Assembly (NCBI GenBank): GCA_964519345.1 | Contig: CAZFKX010000010.1 | Coordinates: 83,846 to 147,845 of the forward strand | Direction: 5' to 3' | DNA from: Persephonella sp964519345 | GTDB taxonomy: Bacteria; Aquificota; Aquificia; Aquificales; Hydrogenothermaceae | DNA length: 64,000 nt | Part shown: one piece after another, positions 53,722 to 62,626 of the stretch | How the letters are laid out: every line of letters starts with the position of its first letter | How positions within the stretch are numbered: the first letter of the stretch is position 1 | The notes under the pieces: generated by a model | What the model was told of the DNA's origin: nothing | What the model saw: the letters and a program-made list of their open reading frames with translations, nothing else | Database searches by the model: none | Program-made: the position numbers and the translations under genes

Positions 53722-54304
53722 GATAAACCTTAATCCAGAGAAAGTAAAGAAAAAGCTTGAGCGGAGAAAAATAGGAATAGAAGTTATAAAAAGTAAAACC
53801 GTACTGTATATAGGAATTCCAGTTGTACTAATAGCTGGTGAACTTCTTTATTTAACTTATCTAAATGTAACTGTGAATAAACTTCAGGAAAAAAAACAGA
53901 GATTAGTTGAAGAAAGAGCAAAATACAAAGATATAGAACAGGAAATAAGAAAACTTAAGAAAAAAGTTGCAGAAGCTGAAAAATTAAAAGAGGAAACAAA
54001 ACTTAAAATGGCTATATTTGAAAAGCTCTCAAGCGAGAAAACAGATTTTATTCCTATGATAACTTCCATAGCAGCAAGTATGCCTGACGGTATATGGTTG
54101 AATAAGCTTGAGATAACAAGATCAAGATCAAATCTATCCGGATTTACATTTAATCCAAGATTTATATCTGAGTTTTACAATAATCTTTCCAGATATTATA
54201 CAGACCTTAAGTTTAAATCCACAGCAAGAGAGGCTGGAAAGAATGTTAATTATTACTCTTTCAGTTTTAATATGGGAAAATGGCAGATAGAAGAAAAGGA
54301 ATAA
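53711..54304 (+). CDS. pilN: Type IV pilus assembly protein PilN
   Basis: The 197-residue inner-membrane protein starts with 'MIKINLNPEKVKKKLERRK', the segment that docks onto PilM. A transmembrane helix (about 28-48) and a Lys/Glu coiled coil (55-100) follow, then a ferredoxin-like periplasmic domain ('GIWLNKLEITRSRSNLSGFT'). Overlap with pilM couples translation. AGGAG lies five bases before the ATG. Confidence 0.9.
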   Translation: MMIKINLNPEKVKKKLERRKIGIEVIKSKTVLYIGIPVVLIAGELLYLTYLNVTVNKLQEKKQRLVEERAKYKDIEQEIRKLKKKVAEAEKLKEETKLKMAIFEKLSSEKTDFIPMITSIAASMPDGIWLNKLEITRSRSNLSGFTFNPRFISEFYNNLSRYYTDLKFKSTAREAGKNVNYYSFSFNMGKWQIEEKE

Positions 54305-54323
54305 CAGCCGGAGGGTCTTTGTT

Positions 54324-55016
54324 TTGAATTTAGAATCTTTAAAAGCTCAATGGGCAGAGCTTCCTGAATGGCAGAAGATGCTCGTTATATTCCTGTTCTC
54401 AGTTATGATTTTATATGGAATATATATGGTAATGATAGAAGGCAAGCTGAATGAAAAGAAAAATCTTCAGGACGAGGTCCAGTCGCTACAGCTACAGGTA
54501 GAGAGGCTTAAAAGGGCTGCGAGACCGGAAATAAGAAAAAAACTTGAGGAAAAATATGTTACTGTCCAGAAAGAAATAGAACAACTAAATAAACAGCTTG
54601 AAGAACTTAAAGATATCGTCCCACCTCAGGAAGATATACAGTACATCCTGTCTTTCATATCTTCTTCAGTATTTAACTCAAAAATGACATTAAACAGTTT
54701 TAAAGTTTCAAAAACTGAAGACATATTCCTTAGATACAACAAGCTTGAAGACAGACTTGAAATTCTTGCACCATCAAAAGGAAAAAAAGTTAAATCATCT
54801 GTAAACATGAAAAGGATAGTTATATCCCTTGATCTGGTAGGCGAAGTTTCAGAGCTGTTAAAATTCATAAGAAACCTATCAAAGAGCGAAAGATATTTAA
54901 GAGTAGATAAAGTAGTTATAGAAAGGGCAAAAAAAACAGGAAAGAAAAAACAGGCATCTAATCTTTTACAGATAAGCATGGTTGTTTCAACATACTACTT
55001 ACCTGAGGGAAAATAA
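54324..55016 (+). CDS. pilO: Type IV pilus assembly protein PilO
   Basis: The 230-residue protein has a short cytoplasmic tail, one transmembrane helix (about 19-38), a coiled coil (42-95) and a periplasmic domain, and pairs with PilN as the alignment complex. 'PPQEDIQYILSFISSSVFNS' and 'SEVSELLKFIRNLSKSERYL' fit PilO. The start is TTG at 54324 behind GGAGGG. The C-terminus runs into the next gene with one base between. Confidence 0.88.
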   Translation: MNLESLKAQWAELPEWQKMLVIFLFSVMILYGIYMVMIEGKLNEKKNLQDEVQSLQLQVERLKRAARPEIRKKLEEKYVTVQKEIEQLNKQLEELKDIVPPQEDIQYILSFISSSVFNSKMTLNSFKVSKTEDIFLRYNKLEDRLEILAPSKGKKVKSSVNMKRIVISLDLVGEVSELLKFIRNLSKSERYLRVDKVVIERAKKTGKKKQASNLLQISMVVSTYYLPEGK

Positions 55017-55017
55017 A

Positions 55018-55263
55018 ATGAAAAAGATCGCTGCTGTTATTATTATAGGATTGTTGGCGTATTGCGTATCATACTCACAGGATGAAATATTTACCGGTAT
55101 GGAAAACACAGTAGGATACATAAAAGATGAGAAAGGAAATAAATACATAGTAATTGAAACTCCTGAAGGAGCGAAGCTTATAAAAACAGAAAAAGATCCA
55201 GAAAACATTTTAAAAAGCAGTCTCGGCATATCAAAAGAAGACCTTAATATAACAGGGGAGTAA
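55018..55263 (+). CDS. Small exported protein in the PilP position
   Basis: The 81-residue protein has a signal peptide (about 1-21) and a 60-residue mature part ('GYIKDEKGNKYIVIETPEGA') ending in a helix. It occupies the place of pilP between pilO and pilQ but is about half the size of a typical PilP and lacks an obvious lipobox and HR domain. It may be a reduced functional replacement that bridges PilNO and the secretin. ATG 55018 is preferred over an upstream in-frame start inside pilO. Confidence 0.7.
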   Translation: MKKIAAVIIIGLLAYCVSYSQDEIFTGMENTVGYIKDEKGNKYIVIETPEGAKLIKTEKDPENILKSSLGISKEDLNITGE

Positions 55264-55266
55264 AAA

Positions 55267-57093
55267 ATGAGAAAGATAACCGTCTCAATATTAACGTTTA
55301 TGCTAATCCTGAGTTTTAAATCTTACTCTCAGCAAAGAGTAACCGCTGAGTTTTATGGAGCTAAGCTAAGCACTTTTATAGATGTTGTATCAAAACTGTC
55401 AAACAAAAACATAGTATGGGATAAAGAAGCGTTAAAAAGTAAAGACAATGCTGTATATTTATCTATAAGAAAACCTACATCCATAGAGATGCTGTTCAAA
55501 CTTGCCTTAAAAGAAAACGGTCTGACATACATAAGGGAAGGAAATCTTTATATTATAAAACCGGCTGAAGAAACACTTATAACAGTATCCCCTGTTATTA
55601 CTAAATATTTAGGAAAAGAGCTTTTTGAAAGCTTTGTAGAGCTTGTTGAAGCAAATGTATCTCCTACGGGAGAACTAAAAGTATATAAGACAAGCAATGC
55701 AATATATGTAAGAGATACAAAAGAAAATATACAGAAAATCAGACAGTTAATAGAAGAGTATAAAAAACCTCTTGAGAAGGAAGCTGAAAAATTAGCAAAG
55801 TTAGAAGAAGAGAGGGAGGAAGAACTCAAGAAAATAAGAACCAAAAGAGCAGAGATAGAATCCTTACTTGTTAAAAAAGAGGTTGAAATACCTTACAAAG
55901 AATTTAAAGAGATAGAGGACGAACTTGTTGAAAATTTATCATCTTACGGAAGATACAAATATAATCCTAAGACGGGGAAACTTACAGTAATAGAAATAAA
56001 ATCAAATATCTCAAAGATAAGCAAAATTATAGCAAAAGCCCAGAAAATTGATATAAAGACGAAATGCTACTATGTAAGAGCTCTTGAACCTGCCGAGCTA
56101 CTCATAACAATTAAAGAAAGCTACCTTACAAAATATGGATCTGTTATTTATAAATCAAAAGAGATATCAAAAGCTCTCGGTGTTGAAAAACAGACCACAG
56201 GCGGAACTGGTGCAACGACAGGTGGAAGTACAATATCAACCTATGCCACTGAAAAAGAGAAAAATATAATAACCTCACTCCCTAAGGTTTGCATAACAGA
56301 TATACCGGAAGTTATCGACAAGATATACAAAGATTTCTCAGATGTTCTTCTAAAAAGACCTTACCAGATCGCCATTGAAGCCCGCATAGTTCAAATAGAA
56401 TCAAATTATAAAAGAGATCTTGGAATACAGTGGGGATTTGCAGCATCTGGAGGAACAGGAAGTGTTGGTTATGGTATCTCAACCGGAACAGCAACAGGTT
56501 ATATGTTTGATTTTCCTGCAGGCAATGTTGATATTGGAAAAGGAGCTTCAATGTCTATAGGTATAGTAAGAGGTTTAACCACAAGTCTTGACATACAACT
56601 ATCTGCCCTTGAACAGATAGGGAAATCAAGAATACTATCGAGACCTAAAGTTATAACTATAGATGGAGAAGGTGCTGAAATATCACAGGGTATAGAAGTT
56701 CCTTACTCAACATTTGGTGCTGCTGGTGGAGCAGCTATAGCAAGAGTTCAATTTAAGAAAGCTCTTTTAAAATTAAATGTTATACCAAGAACTACTCTTG
56801 ATGGAAATATAATAATGAATATAGAACTGACGCAGGATGTTCCAGATTTTGGGAGAGCCGTTAATGGTCAGCCTCCTATAAATACAAAAAGCATAACAAG
56901 TAAGGTGATAGCAAAAGACGGAACAACTATTGTAATAGGTGGTATTCTTGAAAAAACTGAACAGGAAACAGAAAATGGTGTTCCCGGTCTGAGAAATGTT
57001 CCACTACTCGGATGGATGTTCAAAAATAAAGGAATAAACACAACAAATAAAGAACTTCTCATATTTATTACTCCAAAGATAATATACGAGTAA
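55267..57093 (+). CDS. pilQ: Type IV pilus secretin PilQ
   Basis: The 608-residue outer-membrane secretin has a signal peptide (1-22), N-terminal domains including an STN-like segment ('KLSTFIDVVSKLSNKNIVW'), a Glu/Lys coiled stretch (170-200) and the secretin domain (about 360-608). That domain has 'IAIEARIVQIESNYKRDLGI', 'EVPYSTF', 'DGTTIVIGGI' and 'LLIFITPKIIYE'. A Gly/Thr-rich linker precedes it. It forms the gated ring through which the pilus exits. It follows the small PilP-position gene by three bases. Confidence 0.92.
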   Translation: MRKITVSILTFMLILSFKSYSQQRVTAEFYGAKLSTFIDVVSKLSNKNIVWDKEALKSKDNAVYLSIRKPTSIEMLFKLALKENGLTYIREGNLYIIKPAEETLITVSPVITKYLGKELFESFVELVEANVSPTGELKVYKTSNAIYVRDTKENIQKIRQLIEEYKKPLEKEAEKLAKLEEEREEELKKIRTKRAEIESLLVKKEVEIPYKEFKEIEDELVENLSSYGRYKYNPKTGKLTVIEIKSNISKISKIIAKAQKIDIKTKCYYVRALEPAELLITIKESYLTKYGSVIYKSKEISKALGVEKQTTGGTGATTGGSTISTYATEKEKNIITSLPKVCITDIPEVIDKIYKDFSDVLLKRPYQIAIEARIVQIESNYKRDLGIQWGFAASGGTGSVGYGISTGTATGYMFDFPAGNVDIGKGASMSIGIVRGLTTSLDIQLSALEQIGKSRILSRPKVITIDGEGAEISQGIEVPYSTFGAAGGAAIARVQFKKALLKLNVIPRTTLDGNIIMNIELTQDVPDFGRAVNGQPPINTKSITSKVIAKDGTTIVIGGILEKTEQETENGVPGLRNVPLLGWMFKNKGINTTNKELLIFITPKIIYE

Positions 57094-57110
57094 TCAGGAG
57101 GAATGGTTAG

Positions 57111-57722
57111 ATGATTTTCTTTAAAGGGATATTTTCATCATCTGAGGGATATAAAAAATCACTCTTTAAATCTGTGATGGCAGGAGGTTTTATTTTCTTG
57201 CTTAACTCCTGTGGAACTGGTCCCGGTTCAGATGTTGGTAATTCTGTATTTATAGATACATTAGGTATAGATCCCAACTATATTCAGGCTGATATTGTTG
57301 ACAGAAAAGATTATGACGGCGACAACATCTGTGACGATTACGTAATACCTGCAAGTAACGTTACTGTTTCCGTAACATTTAAATCTGTTCCTATAAAAAG
57401 CGGTGTCATACCCTCTGATGTAACATTTACAAGCTACACAGTTGAGTATTATCCAGCAAACTCCACATCTCCAAGAATAAATCCAAGGAAGTATCCTACA
57501 GCTTGTACGGTTCAGCCTGAAACTGAAACAACATGCAGTTTTGTAGTAGCAGCACAGGACTTAAAGGCAGACTTCTACAACAACAATCAGACAGGTATTT
57601 ACAACATAAAACTTATTATACATGGAAACGAAGTTCTGTATGATAATGATGTTAAAATTGAGGTTGGTGCACACATTATGTTTGATCAATTTATTGGAGA
57701 TAATGATGATAACTGTAGCTAA
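57111..57722 (+). CDS. Predicted lipoprotein downstream of pilQ
   Basis: The 203-residue protein has a long basic N-region and a hydrophobic stretch ending in a lipobox-like 'LLNSCGTG', giving lipidation near Cys34. The mature part is beta-rich with a Ca-binding-like acidic turn ('DRKDYDGDNICDDY') and acidic end 'GDNDDNCS'. It is likely extracytoplasmic and could be a pilus accessory. The first ~24 residues are unusually long for a signal peptide, so the start may lie further in, although AGGAGG is nine bases before the chosen ATG. No family recognised. Confidence 0.7.
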   Translation: MIFFKGIFSSSEGYKKSLFKSVMAGGFIFLLNSCGTGPGSDVGNSVFIDTLGIDPNYIQADIVDRKDYDGDNICDDYVIPASNVTVSVTFKSVPIKSGVIPSDVTFTSYTVEYYPANSTSPRINPRKYPTACTVQPETETTCSFVVAAQDLKADFYNNNQTGIYNIKLIIHGNEVLYDNDVKIEVGAHIMFDQFIGDNDDNCS

Positions 57723-57732
57723 AGGTTAAAAA

Positions 57733-59106
57733 ATGTATGATCTTATAATATTGGGTATGGGTCCCGGCGGATATGAAGCCGCCCTAACAGCTTTAAGAAA
57801 AAAATTAAAAATAGCTATTGTTGAAAAGAGTAAAATCGGTGGAAACTGCCTTAACCGTGCATGTATTCCAACAAAATATTTCTGGACTGGTGCACACCAG
57901 ATTGAAAAACTGCCTATCCTGAAGGAATACGGAATCGATATCAATGACTATTCCATAAATTTTAGTAAAGCAGTTCAGGGAAAAGATAAAGCCATATCCT
58001 TTTTGAGAAAAAGCCTCAATATGCTCCTTAAGACAAAAAAAGTTCCTATCTACAAGGGTGAAGGTAAGATTATCGGGCAAAACGAAATAGAAGTTAGGAA
58101 AGAAGACGGTTCTAAAGAGATAATAAAAGGAAAGAATATTCTTATATCAACAGGGTCTATTCCTGTATCTGTTGGAAATATTATTCCGGATGGAAAATAT
58201 ATTATAACTACCGAAGATCTCCTTGAAAAAACAGAAGATTTACCAGAAGAGATCGTCATAATTGGAGGCGGCGTTGCCGGCTGTGAGCTTGGATACATAT
58301 TATCAGCCTATGGAAGCAAAGTTCATATTGTTGAACTTCTGGATAGACTGTTGCCAATGCCGAACATAACTGAAGAGGTATCAAGGTACCTTCTGAGAAA
58401 GTTTAAAAAGATGAAAATAAAAACATATCTCAAGACAACGGTAGAAAGTTACAAAATAATAGATAACAAAGTTCAGGTAGAACTTTCAGACGGGAATCAG
58501 CTTTTAGCTGATAAAATGCTGCTCTCTATAGGAAGAAAGCCAAACACAGATATAGATACCATAGGTATTGTAAAAGACGAAAAAGGCTTTATTAAGGTAA
58601 ATGGAAAGATGCAGACAAACTTTGAAAATATATATGCTTGCGGTGATGTTGTAAATTCTCCAATGCTTGCATATACAGCAAGCTATGAAGCAAAAATAGC
58701 GGTAGATAACATAACAGGTAATAACGTAGAAGCAGATTACAGTCTTATTCCCTATGTCCTTTTCTCCGGTTTCGAGATTGCAACAGTTGGATTAAACGAA
58801 AATCAGGCTAAAGAAAAAGGAATTGAAGTAACAACTGGATACTATCCATACACATACAATGAGAAAGCCGTCGATGAACATGAATCTGAAGGTTTTGTAA
58901 GACTTGTTTTTGAAAAAGATAGTAAAAGGATAATAGGTGGAACGATTGTAGGAACAGGTGCATCAGAACTGATACATATAATTCAGATGGCGGTTAAAGA
59001 AAGATATACAGCAGAAGACCTTCATAACTTTATATATTTTCATCCCTCACTTAGCGAAATTTTTATCTATGCCACCTATGATATAGTTGCTGGAAAACTG
59101 TTCTAA
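57733..59106 (+). CDS. lpdA: Dihydrolipoyl dehydrogenase-type flavoprotein
   Basis: The 457-residue FAD disulphide oxidoreductase has the FAD-binding 'GMGPGGYEAAL', the redox Cys39-Cys44 pair ('GGNCLNRACIPTK'), an NAD-binding 'IIGGGVAGCELGYIL', the 'ENIYACGDV' FAD motif and the C-terminal 'FHPSLSEIF' proton-relay His-Glu. It is the E3 enzyme of 2-oxoacid or glycine-cleavage complexes. No E1/E2 genes are adjacent, so the complex is not identified. It ends four bases into the convergent GGDEF-like gene. Confidence 0.92.
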   Translation: MYDLIILGMGPGGYEAALTALRKKLKIAIVEKSKIGGNCLNRACIPTKYFWTGAHQIEKLPILKEYGIDINDYSINFSKAVQGKDKAISFLRKSLNMLLKTKKVPIYKGEGKIIGQNEIEVRKEDGSKEIIKGKNILISTGSIPVSVGNIIPDGKYIITTEDLLEKTEDLPEEIVIIGGGVAGCELGYILSAYGSKVHIVELLDRLLPMPNITEEVSRYLLRKFKKMKIKTYLKTTVESYKIIDNKVQVELSDGNQLLADKMLLSIGRKPNTDIDTIGIVKDEKGFIKVNGKMQTNFENIYACGDVVNSPMLAYTASYEAKIAVDNITGNNVEADYSLIPYVLFSGFEIATVGLNENQAKEKGIEVTTGYYPYTYNEKAVDEHESEGFVRLVFEKDSKRIIGGTIVGTGASELIHIIQMAVKERYTAEDLHNFIYFHPSLSEIFIYATYDIVAGKLF

Positions 59107-59543
59107 CGTTCTTCCGATGATAGTTCTATTACAGGAATCAGCTTTTTATTCATAATATCGACAAGCTTATTAAAAAGCTGGTATTTGTCTTTTCCATCTT
59201 CAGGATATGAAGCTATACCCTCAATAATCTCCTTATCTTTAAACATTTTTTTTATTCTTTCTATTACCTTGCCCACACTTTCCTTACCTGTTTCAGGAAA
59301 AAATAAAAATACAAAATCTTCTTCTACAGGCGTTATAACATCTGTTGACCTTAAATGGTTTTTAATTTTAAAGACGATATCAATACCTTTAGGCTTTTTT
59401 TCTTCAATTTCTTTAGCAAGATTTGGCGCATATAAGAATGCTATAGAAAAAGTATTGCTCTTCCTGTACCTCTCAATTCTGTTAATCTCAAGTTCAACAA
59501 GTGCTCTGAAAACCTCAAAATCATAAATATGTTCTTCAGACAT
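59103..59543 (-). CDS. Degenerate GGDEF-domain protein
   Basis: The 146-residue soluble protein follows the GGDEF fold ('RSTDVITPVEEDFVFLFFPE', 'VIERIKKMFKDKEIIEGIAS', 'YQLFNKLVDIMNKKL') but the signature GGDEF is replaced by VEEDF, so it should not make c-di-GMP. It might bind nucleotides or partners. Its start overlaps the metK stop by eight bases, so it is translated with metK. It lies at the end of the ahcY-ilvD-metK run. Confidence 0.75.
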   Translation of the reverse strand: MSEEHIYDFEVFRALVELEINRIERYRKSNTFSIAFLYAPNLAKEIEEKKPKGIDIVFKIKNHLRSTDVITPVEEDFVFLFFPETGKESVGKVIERIKKMFKDKEIIEGIASYPEDGKDKYQLFNKLVDIMNKKLIPVIELSSEER

Positions 59544-60666
59544 CTTTTAACTCCCTCAATATTTTATTATCTAATTGTTCCCAGATAAAATCCTCATCCT
59601 TTTTACCAAAATGACCGTACATTGAGGTTTTTTTGTATATAGGTCTTCTAAGATTAAGTTTGTCTATAATTCCTGAAGGAGATAGATCAAATATATCTCT
59701 TATTTTTTTTATCAATCTTTCTTTATCTATATCCGCATCTACCTTAATATCTATCGAAACAGGATACTCCATCCCAATTATATACACCAGTTCAACAGTT
59801 GCCTCCTTTGATATACCTGAAGCAACAATATGTTTTGCTATACACCTTGCCATATAAGATGCTGATCTATCTATTTTTGTAGGATCTTTTCCTGAAAAAG
59901 CACTTCCTCCTGATGGAGCTGCTGTTCCATAAGCATCAGCTATTGTTTTTCTTCCTGTAAGACCAGTATCTGCCATAGGACCACCTATTACAAATCTACC
60001 TATTGGATTGATTATTATTTTTGTCTTTTCGTCAATAAACCCCTGAGGAATTACCCTTTTTACAATTTTTTCCTCAATCTTTTCTCTGAGATCAAACTCG
60101 GTTATGTACGGCTCATGCTGTATAAGAACAGTAACACTATCAACCCTAAAAGGTTTACCATTATCATACTCAACTACAACTATTGATTTTCCGTCAGGTC
60201 TTAAAAATGGAAAAATATCATCCTTTCTCATCTCATCAAGCGTAAATGTTAATTCATTAGCTATATTACAGGCCAAAGGCATAAAATTCTCAGTTTCATC
60301 TGTTGCATAACCAACAACTATACATGTATCTCCCGCACCACCAGACGGAATTCCAAGAGCAAGCTCCGGACTCTGATCACTTATTGTTGTAATTACACCT
60401 GCAGTATATCCATCAAATCCATACTCTGGCTTTGTATATCCTATTTCTATCAAGGAACCTCTAACTATCTCAGGTATATCGACATAAGCGTCTGTAGATA
60501 GCTCCCCAGAAACGTGAACAAGTCCGGTTGTAATAAGCGTTTCTATAGAAGCCTTTGTATATGGATCTTTTCTTATAAGTTCATCTAATATGGCATCAGA
60601 AATTATATCTGCTATTTTATCAGGATGTCCCTGACAAACGGATTCTGAACTTTTTAATCTTTTCAA
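59536..60666 (-). CDS. metK: S-adenosylmethionine synthase
   Basis: The 376-residue enzyme forms SAM from methionine and ATP. 'SSESVCQGHPDKIADIISDA', 'IGYTKPEYGFDGYTAGV', 'GGPMADTGLTGRKT' and 'GGSAFSGKDPTKIDRSASY' are diagnostic. Length is normal. It follows ilvD by 20 bases. Its 3' end overlaps the degenerate GGDEF gene. With ahcY upstream it forms part of a methylation-cycle cluster. Confidence 0.97.
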   Translation of the reverse strand: MKRLKSSESVCQGHPDKIADIISDAILDELIRKDPYTKASIETLITTGLVHVSGELSTDAYVDIPEIVRGSLIEIGYTKPEYGFDGYTAGVITTISDQSPELALGIPSGGAGDTCIVVGYATDETENFMPLACNIANELTFTLDEMRKDDIFPFLRPDGKSIVVVEYDNGKPFRVDSVTVLIQHEPYITEFDLREKIEEKIVKRVIPQGFIDEKTKIIINPIGRFVIGGPMADTGLTGRKTIADAYGTAAPSGGSAFSGKDPTKIDRSASYMARCIAKHIVASGISKEATVELVYIIGMEYPVSIDIKVDADIDKERLIKKIRDIFDLSPSGIIDKLNLRRPIYKKTSMYGHFGKKDEDFIWEQLDNKILRELKDV

Positions 60667-60686
60667 TTAACTACCTCTATATCTGA

Positions 60687-62360
60687 TTAGTCGCAACTGT
60701 CAGATAGTACTGCTCCTTTGTTGGCAGAAGTAACGAATTTTGAATATCTTCTAAGCCATTTACTTTTTATCTCTTTCTTTTTAGGTTTAAAATCTTTCAT
60801 TCTCTTTTTAAACTCTTCTTCTGATATTAAAAGTTCTATCTTTCTGTTTGGAATGTCAATAAGTATCTCATCACCATCTTCTATTATTCCTATTGGTCCA
60901 CCTGCAGCAGCTTCAGGAGATATATGCCCTACACATGCTCCCCTTGTAGCACCTGAAAATCTACCGTCTGTAATAAGAGACACTTTATCTCCAAGTCCCA
61001 TTCCCATAATAGCAGATGTAGGAGAAAGCATCTCTCTCATACCCGGACCTCCCTTAGGTCCCTCATATCTTATAACAACAACGTCTCCTGCTTTTACTTT
61101 TCCTCCAGTTATTCCAGCTATCGCTTCTTCCTCACTATCAAAACATACGGCTTTTCCTTTATGAACCATTATCTTTGGATCAACAGCTGCAGCTTTCACA
61201 ACACCACCGTAAGGAGCTATATTTCCGAATAAAACAGCGAGTCCTCCTGTCTTACTGTACGGATTGTGAATAGGTCTTATTACATTTGTATCTTTTATCT
61301 GTGCATCTTCAATAAGCTCTCCAAGAGTTTTTAATGAAACAGTAGGTCTATCAAGATGTAAAAGATTATTTTTAGAAAGCTCTTTTAAAATAGCAGATAT
61401 TCCCCCTGCTCTATCTAAATCTTCCATATGATATTGTGAAGCAGGAGCAAGTTTACATAATGTAGGTGTTCTTCTTGAAATCTCATCTATTTTTTCAACT
61501 GGAAAGTCTATACCAGCCTCGTTAGCAATCGCAAGGAGATGTAAAACCGTATTTGAGGAACCGCCCATAGCTATATCAAGGGTAAAAGCATTCTCTATCG
61601 TTTTATCGTCAACTATATCTCTAAATTTAAGATCTGCTTTGACAAGTTTAACTATCTGCCGACCAGCTTCTCTTGCAAGTTCCTGTCTTCTTGGATCTGT
61701 TGCAAGTATTGATCCATTGCCAGGCAGTGCTATTCCAAGTACTTCTGAAAGGCAGTTCATTGAATTTGCCGTAAACATTCCAGAACACGAACCACACGAA
61801 GGACATGCATTTTCCTCTATTAGTTTAAGTTCGCTTTCTGTCATAAGACCTCTTGAAAATGCTCCTACAGCCTCAAAAGCAGTAGCAAGATCTATAGGTC
61901 TTCCATCTGGTAAATGTCCAGCTGCCATCGGACCACCGCTAACAAAAATAACAGGAATGTTAAGTCTTGCTGCTGCCATTATCATACCAGGTACTATCTT
62001 GTCGCAATTTGGAATACATACCAGTGCATCAAGTTTATGAGCCTCAACCACTGTTTCTATAGAATCAGCTATAAGCTCCCTGCTTGGAAGAGAGTAATGC
62101 ATTCCGGAGTGTCCCATGGCTATGCCATCATCAACCCCTATTACATTAAATTCAAATGGGACACCTCCCGCTTCCCTTACAGCATTTTTTACAATCTGGG
62201 CGAATTCTCTTAAATGAACATGTCCAGGTATTATATCAATGTAAGAGTTTGCTATACCTATAAAAGGTTTCTTAAAATCTTCCTCAGTAAGTCCACAGGC
62301 TCTTAATAAACTTCTGTGAGGGGCTCTTTCAAAACCTTTTTTTACAATGTCACTTCTCAT
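60687..62360 (-). CDS. ilvD: Dihydroxy-acid dehydratase
   Basis: The 557-residue iron-sulphur enzyme dehydrates dihydroxyacids in valine/isoleucine/leucine synthesis. 'CIPNCDKIVPGM', 'ACPSCGSCSGMFTANSMNC' and 'GRFSGATRGACVGHISPEAA' are the family signatures, with Cys in the first two as cluster ligands. A GAGGT ribosome binding site precedes the ATG. It sits between the DUF465-like gene (14 bases) and metK (20 bases). Confidence 0.97.
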   Translation of the reverse strand: MRSDIVKKGFERAPHRSLLRACGLTEEDFKKPFIGIANSYIDIIPGHVHLREFAQIVKNAVREAGGVPFEFNVIGVDDGIAMGHSGMHYSLPSRELIADSIETVVEAHKLDALVCIPNCDKIVPGMIMAAARLNIPVIFVSGGPMAAGHLPDGRPIDLATAFEAVGAFSRGLMTESELKLIEENACPSCGSCSGMFTANSMNCLSEVLGIALPGNGSILATDPRRQELAREAGRQIVKLVKADLKFRDIVDDKTIENAFTLDIAMGGSSNTVLHLLAIANEAGIDFPVEKIDEISRRTPTLCKLAPASQYHMEDLDRAGGISAILKELSKNNLLHLDRPTVSLKTLGELIEDAQIKDTNVIRPIHNPYSKTGGLAVLFGNIAPYGGVVKAAAVDPKIMVHKGKAVCFDSEEEAIAGITGGKVKAGDVVVIRYEGPKGGPGMREMLSPTSAIMGMGLGDKVSLITDGRFSGATRGACVGHISPEAAAGGPIGIIEDGDEILIDIPNRKIELLISEEEFKKRMKDFKPKKKEIKSKWLRRYSKFVTSANKGAVLSDSCD

Positions 62361-62374
62361 TAGTTACCTCAATT

Positions 62375-62599
62375 TTATTGTTGTTTTGACATAAACTCTC
62401 TTATTCTTGCTTCCATTAAATCCTTAAGATATAGTTTTCTTCTTTTTAATCTTTCCTCTTCAGCTTCAATTTCTGGATCTGGAGGATAATGTTTGTCCAG
62501 TTTGTGAACTTTCCATTTTAACTCCTGATGCTCTTCATACCAGCTTTTAAATTCATCATCAGTTTCAAGGAGTTTTTGGATAGCTTCTTCTCTCGTCAT
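62375..62599 (-). CDS. DUF465/YdcH-like small helical protein
   Basis: The 74-residue protein is fully helical with two helices separated by a Pro turn ('KLDKHYPPDPEIEAEEERL') and a basic C-terminal helix ('RRKLYLKDLMEARIREFM'), the layout of the DUF465/YdcH family of unknown function. It lies between ahcY and ilvD in a same-strand run with a GAGAGG-type ribosome binding site. Confidence 0.78.
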   Translation of the reverse strand: MTREEAIQKLLETDDEFKSWYEEHQELKWKVHKLDKHYPPDPEIEAEEERLKRRKLYLKDLMEARIREFMSKQQ

Positions 62600-62626
62600 G
62601 TTTACCTCTCCTATATTTAATTAATA

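Noticed and set aside
60667..60686. SAM riboswitch upstream of metK
   Set aside because: Only 20 bases separate ilvD and metK, too short for any known SAM riboswitch.
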